Source: an uncultured Clostridia bacterium
GTDB taxonomy: Bacteria; Bacillota; Clostridia; TANB77; CAG-508
Direction of reading: 5' to 3'
Length of the DNA: 11,594 nt
Assembly (NCBI GenBank): GCA_934183325.1
Contig: CAKPSH010000026.1
Span: 1-11,594, forward strand
The notes below the pieces were generated by a model. It was not told where the DNA came from. It did not search any database and saw nothing but the letters and a program-made list of their open reading frames with translations. Shown here in pieces: positions 6,292-11,594 of this stretch (positions are counted from its first letter, which is position 1; each line of letters starts with the position of its first letter). The translations under genes were made by a program, and so were the position numbers.

Positions 6292-8052
6292 TTATTCCTC
6301 CTTACCATTAATATAAACAATCTCTATATTTTGAAATGGCAAATTTATCGCTTGTATATGATAATAAGCATTATTTTTATGTTTTATATAATGATAATCT
6401 CTTAGTTCTGTAGTTGTAAAAAATAAATTATTAGGATTTTCATTAGATAATTTATCATAATAAATCTTTAATATTGCTGTTATATCTACACAATGATATC
6501 CTTCTTTATCTGATTTTGCTCTTTTTATTGTATTAGTAAAAATTTGATGTGTCATAATATGTTCTTGTTTTACTCTTTTTTCATCTCCATATTGAAGCAT
6601 ATTTCCTGATAATAGCATCATATACAAAGAATTGCTAGCTGGATAATCACAATCTTCGAGTACACCCTCTTTTATGTATAATTTTATTGTACTATCATCT
6701 GTTAAATAAATTATATCTCTACTATTCTTTAATATTTGTGATTCCAATTTATATTCTATATCGTCTACTTTTAATATAAATACATCTGAACTATAAATAT
6801 TTTTCAATTTATTATCTGATGCTATTATTGAACTTAAGCTTGGAATATCCTGCCATAAAATTTTTTTATCTCTTGGTTGATATTTCCATGATATTTCTGG
6901 ATGCATTTTATTTAAATACATATATACAAATTGTTCATTGTTTTCATCTTCTGGATATAATTGCATATTATTGTTATATATTTCCTGTTGCAATTTGCAT
7001 GTGTATGATTTATTTGTACCATATTTATTTTTTACAAATGGACAGCCTGTCTTACATAAATATAAATATTTACATTTTGCGCATTCTTCATTAAATCCTC
7101 TTCTATTATTTACTTCAAAGATTTTTTTAATTGCTGTATTTAAGATTTTTTTTACTTCATCATTATAAATATTTCCATAATAAAACTCTTCATTCTTTTG
7201 TCCTCTAACACAAGAATATATATCTCCATTTCGTTCCAATAAGAAAAATTTTTCTCCACAATTATCACAATTAGTACAATAAGTTGGATTAAATTCAGCA
7301 AACCAAGTATTTCTTACTCCATAATCAAGAGTTGTTCCTCTAAACTCATTATTCATTCTTTTATAAAAATTGATTTGTTCTTCTTCATTCATTGCATGCA
7401 ATATATCATCTTCTTTATTATCAACAAAACCTATCATGAAGTTAAAGTCATTCATATCTAAACAAGTATTTTTCTCTAAATATTTTATATCCTCTATCAT
7501 TTCATCTATTTTTTCATAATGCTCTTTAAAGATTGTTGCTGAAACTTTTTTTCTATTTGGTATATTTTCTAATAATTTAACATTTTCTAGAATTTTGTTT
7601 AATGTTTTTTGATTTCCCTTTGTTATCCTGTATTCATCATGTAACGAAAAAGGTAAATCTAGTGATCCACTTATTGACACATTAAAATCCCTTATTGTAT
7701 CAATATGTTTTTCTAAGTTTAATAAATTAGTCTTTATATGAGGAGAACCTATCTTAAATCCATTTTCTTCTATTACTTCTTTATTTATTTTGTAGTAATT
7801 TGATATGTATTCTATAATATCTCTAAAATCTTTCTTTGATAATGTTGTTACTTCTCCTCCATGTAATGATATATTGAAAGGAATAACATTTGCTTCTCTA
7901 AATTTATCAATTGCATATTTAAGAGTCTTTAAATATGCATCATCTTGTTCTAAATCAACTGTATTTTCTTTTAAATAGCAATATTTACATTGCATATTAC
8001 AATTCATTGTTGGTACATATAACAAATGAATAAATTTATAATCATTGTTCAT
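6292..8052 (-). CDS. Radical SAM/SPASM peptide-modifying enzyme (putative maturase)
   Basis: 586 residues. The radical SAM motif C-x3-C-x2-C is at Cys18, 22 and 25 (CNMQCKYC) for the SAM-cleaving [4Fe-4S] cluster, with a GGE motif at 65-67. The SPASM domain matches its family signature exactly: C265-x10-G276-x4-C281, then C324-x2-C327-x5-C333-x3-C337, then C352, holding two auxiliary clusters; Cys259 and Cys262 are extra. SPASM enzymes typically modify peptides or proteins (sactipeptides, cyclophanes, sulfatase maturation). Residues 360-586 are a region of about 225 residues with few Cys that I do not recognise; it might bind the substrate. The ATG at 8052 has AGGAG about 14 bases upstream, rather far, overlapping the stop of the preceding gene. 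The last codons (K-E-E) encode the Shine-Dalgarno of the next gene, so the two are translationally linked. The substrate is inferred to be that neighbour. Confidence 0.9.
   Translation of the reverse strand: MNNDYKFIHLLYVPTMNCNMQCKYCYLKENTVDLEQDDAYLKTLKYAIDKFREANVIPFNISLHGGEVTTLSKKDFRDIIEYISNYYKINKEVIEENGFKIGSPHIKTNLLNLEKHIDTIRDFNVSISGSLDLPFSLHDEYRITKGNQKTLNKILENVKLLENIPNRKKVSATIFKEHYEKIDEMIEDIKYLEKNTCLDMNDFNFMIGFVDNKEDDILHAMNEEEQINFYKRMNNEFRGTTLDYGVRNTWFAEFNPTYCTNCDNCGEKFFLLERNGDIYSCVRGQKNEEFYYGNIYNDEVKKILNTAIKKIFEVNNRRGFNEECAKCKYLYLCKTGCPFVKNKYGTNKSYTCKLQQEIYNNNMQLYPEDENNEQFVYMYLNKMHPEISWKYQPRDKKILWQDIPSLSSIIASDNKLKNIYSSDVFILKVDDIEYKLESQILKNSRDIIYLTDDSTIKLYIKEGVLEDCDYPASNSLYMMLLSGNMLQYGDEKRVKQEHIMTHQIFTNTIKRAKSDKEGYHCVDITAILKIYYDKLSNENPNNLFFTTTELRDYHYIKHKNNAYYHIQAINLPFQNIEIVYINGKEE
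6297..6303 (-). promoter_or_regulatory. Embedded strong ribosome binding site of the Asn-tail protein
   Basis: AAGGAGG eight bases before the ATG at 6288, formed by the Lys-Glu-Glu codons at the 3' end of the radical SAM gene. Together with the three-base gap between stop and start it supports coupled, high-level translation of the small protein. Confidence 0.85.
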
Positions 8053-8069
8053 AATTTATTTTCTATCTC

Positions 8070-9674
8070 CTAATAATATTTTATAGTTGTTGGACTTTCT
8101 TTAAATGCTCGTTCATTTATTACAGCTTTTGCAGGAATTTTTATTGTTTGCAATGAATAACATCTCCTAAATGCAGAACTGCCTATTTCAAGTATTGTAG
8201 ATGGGATTGAAACTTCTTGTAAATTTTCACAATCCTCAAATGCATGCCCACCTATTCTAATAACCCCTTCTGGTATTATAATAGATGTTAGTGATTTGCA
8301 TTTTTCAAAAGTATTTCCTCTTATTTCTTTTATTTTAGATGGTAATACTACATTATTTAGCTTTACATCCCCCACAAAGTTTTCACCATGAATCGATATA
8401 ATATTATCATGTAAATTTATTTTTCTTAAGGATACACAATATTCAAATGTTTGTCCATTAATTTCAACAACTTTATTTGGAATCGTTATTTCTTCTAGTG
8501 AACTACAATGCGAAAATACACTTGCTCCTAAATACTCTAAACTTTCCGGTAATTCTATTTCTTTTAAACTTATATTATTTTTAAAAGCTGCTGCTCTAAT
8601 AGCAGATATTTCATTTGATAAAGATACTTTTTTTAAATTAATGCAATTTTCAAATGCACTTGCTCTTATTTCAAAAACATTATTCGGTATATCTATACTT
8701 TCTATATTTACGCATCCATAAAAAGCATTTGCCTTTATACTTTCTAGTGTACTTGGTAATTGTACATTTTTTACATTAGAATTTTTAAATGCATTTTCTC
8801 CTATTGCTAATACATTTTTTCCATTATATGTTTCAGGAATTACAGCGTTTACACCACTTTGCATTATTCCTCTTGTATATTTAATTACTTCATATCCATC
8901 ATCATATTTTGCATATAATATTCTTGGATTAGCAAATATTATTATTGGTGTAAAAATTGCTAAAACAATCATAATTCCCGTTTTCATAAATAAAGGAAAA
9001 ACATTCTCTTTCTTATTAAATTTTGCTTCTGTTATAATCTGTCCTATATCTTTATTAGGATTTCTCTTTGCTTCCTTAGAAAGAATATTTACAATATTGT
9101 TTTTCTTAATTAATATTAAATATATTATAAATGTAATACCTTCATACATTAAGCATTTTGTTATTTCAATATTAAAAAAATACATTACAGTATACACTAA
9201 TGTTAATAATCCAAATATTAATATTATTACATTTCTCTTTAAATTCAATTTATTAGTTATAAAGTTTCTTTCTTCTTCTCCTTGCCTTTCAATTTCATAT
9301 TTCACAGTATTTTTTAATAATTCATTTTTGCTTTTAGATAAATATGTATAATCAACTGCAATTAGTTGTCCATTATCTTCTATTTTATTTACATTTTTTA
9401 AAGGTATTTCGCCTTGTCCTTCACTATTTCTTTCAATAATATTTTTTATTCCAGACGCTTTAGATATTGGTACAATTATAAATGCACCTACAAATACCAT
9501 AAAGAAATCAAACATAGCAATATTAGGAGTCACTAAAAAATCACAAATTAATAATACAGTAGCTCTTATTATAAACAAAATCCAAAATACATTTTTAGAA
9601 TTTTCTTTTGAAATCATTTTTGCCAATGGACTTAATACAAATATTGACATATGTATTGATACAAATGCTTCCAT
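8070..9674 (-). CDS. Multi-pass membrane protein with C-terminal BspA-like leucine-rich repeats
   Basis: 534 residues as read from the ATG at 9674. Hydrophobic segments occur near 4-20, 28-48, 51-72, 148-169, 173-195 and 229-249, with a charged, probably cytoplasmic, linker between the third and fourth and a second after the fifth. Residues about 262-527 are LRR_5 (BspA/TpLRR) repeats: eleven Ala-Phe or Xaa-Phe positions recur every 22-23 residues (295 to 524) in the pattern I-x3-AF-x-NC-x-L-x2-V-x-IP. Such repeats mediate surface binding; here they probably face outward. No ribosome site precedes this ATG, whereas an overlapping frame from 9786 has one and encodes a signal-like sequence, so the true N-terminus is probably joined through a frameshift near 9675-9698. 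The stop TAG overlaps the ribosome site of the radical SAM gene, placing both in one operon. The function is not known; adhesion or sensing is inference. Confidence 0.82.
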   Translation of the reverse strand: MEAFVSIHMSIFVLSPLAKMISKENSKNVFWILFIIRATVLLICDFLVTPNIAMFDFFMVFVGAFIIVPISKASGIKNIIERNSEGQGEIPLKNVNKIEDNGQLIAVDYTYLSKSKNELLKNTVKYEIERQGEEERNFITNKLNLKRNVIILIFGLLTLVYTVMYFFNIEITKCLMYEGITFIIYLILIKKNNIVNILSKEAKRNPNKDIGQIITEAKFNKKENVFPLFMKTGIMIVLAIFTPIIIFANPRILYAKYDDGYEVIKYTRGIMQSGVNAVIPETYNGKNVLAIGENAFKNSNVKNVQLPSTLESIKANAFYGCVNIESIDIPNNVFEIRASAFENCINLKKVSLSNEISAIRAAAFKNNISLKEIELPESLEYLGASVFSHCSSLEEITIPNKVVEINGQTFEYCVSLRKINLHDNIISIHGENFVGDVKLNNVVLPSKIKEIRGNTFEKCKSLTSIIIPEGVIRIGGHAFEDCENLQEVSIPSTILEIGSSAFRRCYSLQTIKIPAKAVINERAFKESPTTIKYY

Positions 9675-9786
9675 TCCGTATAGCTGATGAAACTGTCAGC
9701 CCTTTAGAGCCTCCACCCTTAGCTAATACTATACTAGGAACTATTATAAACATTATAACTATTAAAAATATTCTTAATTTTTTCAT
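9595..9786 (-). CDS. Signal-peptide ORF, probably the frameshifted 5' end of the LRR membrane protein gene
   Basis: 63 codons from an ATG with AAGGGG six bases upstream, 25 bases after the DUF2207 stop. The first 23 residues (MKKL, a hydrophobic core, then VLAKGGGSK) look like a typical signal peptide or N-terminal membrane segment with a Gly-rich stretch. After about residue 35 the sequence turns into Arg/Lys/Asn-rich text with no apparent folding logic and overlaps the start of the next gene by 80 bases. Skipping one base (+1) between 9698 and 9675 would fuse it to the 534-residue product. It is therefore more likely the broken 5' end of one gene of about 570 codons than a separate peptide. 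A sequencing indel, a real mutation or programmed slippage are all possible; I see no known slippery site. Confidence 0.6.
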   Translation of the reverse strand: MKKLRIFLIVIMFIIVPSIVLAKGGGSKGLTVSSAIRNGSICINTYVNICIKSIGKNDFKRKF

Positions 9787-9811
9787 TTTTTCCCCTTATT
9801 TTACTTTATTT

Positions 9812-11416
9812 TTATGTAATAATCATAAATAAATTATTTTCATAACCATCCAAATCATCTAAATTTATATTTGTAATATTTTTCTTTTCAAACTTACCTA
9901 TCCATTTATTAGAAACATTTAATACATACGCATAAGGCAATATATCATAAAAGTAATTTGGATTTTCTTCAACTAATATTTCAATTTTATTTTTTTCGGC
10001 CATTTCTAGGTAATTTTTGAATCCTCTTATTCTAGTTGTAATTTCTTCTCCATAATCTGTCTTTCTCCCCATTATTATAGAGAAAAATCCTGTTACAAAT
10101 ATTGAAATAAATGATACACTATATAACCAATTAAATCTTGGTTCTAAATCTTTTATATATACATAAGCTACTATCCAAGCTACTATTGATATAAATATTA
10201 ATATCGTCGTTATATTTTTTATTTTTTTTGATTTTATATCATTTACTCTCTTATTAATCGTACTTTCTAAAGTAGATTTTATTTTTCCAAATACTCTTGT
10301 AAAGCTTTTATCCTCACTTAATATGTTAATGTCTCCATTTTTGAATAATTCTAAATAAACATTTTGTTCATTGATAGATAATTTTTTTAATTTATTATTA
10401 TCTTTTCCAGTATTAATTAGTTTATATTTTTTGTTTCCTATATCTTCAATTGAAATATATCCTTTACTTGCTAATTCTATTATTAGTCCTGATGTTAGTT
10501 TTTTTATTGAATTTTCTCCATAAATATATCCTATTTGTGAACAATCTAAATCATCCGGTGGATAAAATTCAACAGTTTGACACCTTTTTTTCATATCTCT
10601 TCCATAATTTTTCCACAGTATACCGCTGATTAGCGAAGATATTATTAGAATAATGCAAATAAACATACACTTATATCCATAATTATAAGTACCACCTACA
10701 AAATATCCTTCTGGTAATTTTAGCTTTATGGCTATTGATTCTTTTAATAAATTTGTATCAATAATTGCACTTATATTGTTTTCCGTTATATTATATTTTA
10801 CCTTATTTGTAATCTCTTCTTTTCCATTGAAAAACATTATATTGTTTTCATTAATTGTTTTCGGCATATTTATAGTTATACTCATCTTTTTTATAGTAGT
10901 ATTATCATGATTTTCAAAAAATTTAAAATATAATTCATCAAATTTTTTGTTTGTATCTATTCCAATATTGTATCTATACTTAATTGTATAAGTATGTAAT
11001 CCAGATTCGATTTTCGTTCTTGTACTTCCTATTCTTATGTCTATATTATCCTTTGCACTATTTAATACAAATTTTTCTCCTACAGCTCTTAAATTTGTAA
11101 TTTTTACTTTATTTAGTACTTCTTTGTCATCATTATAATATTTTTCCCATAATGGTATTGATTTGTAAATTCCATTAAAATTCCCATTTTCGGGTATATT
11201 GACTGTAATTTGTTCAGTGATATCCATTTTATTATCTTTATCTACATCAAGTACAATGTTATAATTTTCAATATCAAAATCTGATGAAATATATGCAGAA
11301 TTTTCTTTTAATTCATTGTCATTTATTTTAGTTAATACAAATGGCAGTAATGCTATTACTATAGTCCATACACTCAATATAATTATTGTATATATACTTT
11401 TTTTCTCTCTTTTCAT
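9812..11416 (-). CDS. DUF2207 family membrane protein
   Basis: 534 residues from the ATG at 11416; a TTG two codons upstream (11422) is an alternative and neither has a strong ribosome site. It has an N-terminal hydrophobic segment (about 9-29), an extracytoplasmic beta-rich domain (about 45-240, with YNIVLDVDKDNKMDITEQIT), a membrane segment (about 250-268), then the cytoplasmic part with the family landmarks FYPPDDLDCSQIGYIYG (284-300) and ELASKGYISIED. Two further segments lie at about 402-421 and 430-450, followed by RIRGFKNYLEMAEK and ENPNYFYDILPYAYVLNVSNKW. This layout is typical of DUF2207, whose function is unknown. Family members usually end in a Gly/Ser-rich tail; this one instead ends in a short Asp/Asn-rich sequence. 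It is the first gene of the operon, with a promoter at 11452-11480, 25 bases before the next ORF. Confidence 0.88.
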   Translation of the reverse strand: MKREKKSIYTIIILSVWTIVIALLPFVLTKINDNELKENSAYISSDFDIENYNIVLDVDKDNKMDITEQITVNIPENGNFNGIYKSIPLWEKYYNDDKEVLNKVKITNLRAVGEKFVLNSAKDNIDIRIGSTRTKIESGLHTYTIKYRYNIGIDTNKKFDELYFKFFENHDNTTIKKMSITINMPKTINENNIMFFNGKEEITNKVKYNITENNISAIIDTNLLKESIAIKLKLPEGYFVGGTYNYGYKCMFICIILIISSLISGILWKNYGRDMKKRCQTVEFYPPDDLDCSQIGYIYGENSIKKLTSGLIIELASKGYISIEDIGNKKYKLINTGKDNNKLKKLSINEQNVYLELFKNGDINILSEDKSFTRVFGKIKSTLESTINKRVNDIKSKKIKNITTILIFISIVAWIVAYVYIKDLEPRFNWLYSVSFISIFVTGFFSIIMGRKTDYGEEITTRIRGFKNYLEMAEKNKIEILVEENPNYFYDILPYAYVLNVSNKWIGKFEKKNITNINLDDLDGYENNLFMIIT

Positions 11417-11451
11417 ACTCAAAATCTTTCTTTATTTTTCTTCTGTATTCT

Positions 11452-11480
11452 ATATTATCATAACCGAATTTTTTTTACAA
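11452..11480 (-). promoter_or_regulatory. Promoter of the DUF2207-LRR-radical SAM-Asn-tail operon
   Basis: Minus strand: -35 TTGTAA (11475-11480), 17-base spacer ending in TGA (an extended -10), -10 TAATAT (11452-11457). It gives a leader of about 30 bases. I see no further promoter or terminator of comparable quality between here and 5914, so the genes are probably one transcript of about 5.5 kb. Confidence 0.68.
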
Positions 11481-11508
11481 TATTCTTTTCTTTTTTTCCT
11501 TATATAAC

Positions 11509-11535
11509 AAAAAAAGCCACGTAAACGTGACCTTT
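11509..11535 (-). terminator. Terminator of the right-hand tRNA-Asn
   Basis: On the minus strand a stem of about eight pairs, with wobble pairs, centred on CACGT-AA-ACGTG (11518-11529) is followed by seven Ts (11509-11515). It begins a few bases after the CCA end of the tRNA gene. It also insulates the operon promoter at 11452 from the stable-RNA transcript. Confidence 0.8.
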
Positions 11536-11539
11536 CCCT

Positions 11540-11594
11540 TGGCTCCTCGTGTTGGACTTGAACCAACGACCTATCGGTTAACAGCCGAGCGCTC
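11540..11594 (-). tRNA. tRNA-Asn (anticodon GTT), second copy, cut by the window edge
   Basis: The 3' 55 bases of a tRNA gene, from the anticodon stem through the T arm to the encoded CCA (11540-11542). They are identical to the same part of the tRNA-Asn at 4345-4420 but in inverted orientation. The anticodon GTT is inside the visible part. About 21 bases of the 5' end are outside the window. Confidence 0.95.

Noticed and set aside
9097..9351. Plus-strand hydrophobic ORF opposite the LRR membrane gene
   Set aside because: It mirrors the membrane-segment codons of the minus-strand gene and has no ribosome site.
4421..11539. Integrative element inserted at tRNA-Asn
   Set aside because: There is no integrase, recombinase, transposase, phage or conjugation gene, and the tRNA copies are inverted rather than direct repeats as an integration would leave.

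Overview
The window is very AT-rich DNA from a low-GC anaerobic Bacillota, most likely an uncultured gut Clostridia-type bacterium. The evidence is the SecA type with a SEC-C zinc tail, strong AGGAGG ribosome sites, near-consensus sigma-A promoters with 17-base spacers, a Firmicutes-style 5S rRNA, BspA-like leucine-rich repeats and a DUF2207 protein. The species cannot be named from the sequence.

Left part (1-4056, minus strand): an aldose-1-epimerase-family gene (3088-3906) is followed by secA (217-2988), each with its own promoter. secA ends in a 3' region with nested inverted repeats and a terminator. The window edge cuts just after the Shine-Dalgarno of the next gene, possibly prfB, which often follows secA.

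RNA locus (4179-4465, plus strand): a promoter drives a 5S rRNA gene and tRNA-Asn(GTT), closed by a strong terminator. No 16S or 23S lies next to it. A second tRNA-Asn, identical over the 55 bases present, runs off the right edge on the minus strand. The 7.1 kb between is therefore bounded by two convergent copies of the same tRNA gene.

Between the tRNAs: (a) a monocistronic membrane-anchored conserved protein of unknown function (4507-5289, minus); (b) an isolated plus-strand cassette (5460-5898) with promoter, 104-codon gene and terminator, whose hand-counted GC of about 45% is far above its surroundings; (c) a minus-strand operon from a promoter at 11452-11480. The operon encodes a DUF2207 membrane protein, a multi-pass membrane protein with a C-terminal BspA-like leucine-rich repeat domain (whose 5' end looks frameshifted), a radical SAM/SPASM enzyme with a long extra C-terminal region, and a small protein ending in a Tyr/Trp/Gly/Ser-rich segment plus 15 consecutive Asn.

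The most interesting hypothesis is that the last two genes are a RiPP-like maturase and its substrate, co-expressed with two membrane proteins that could present, export or sense the product at the cell surface. The substrate relationship is inferred from order, spacing and composition, and is not shown by the sequence alone.
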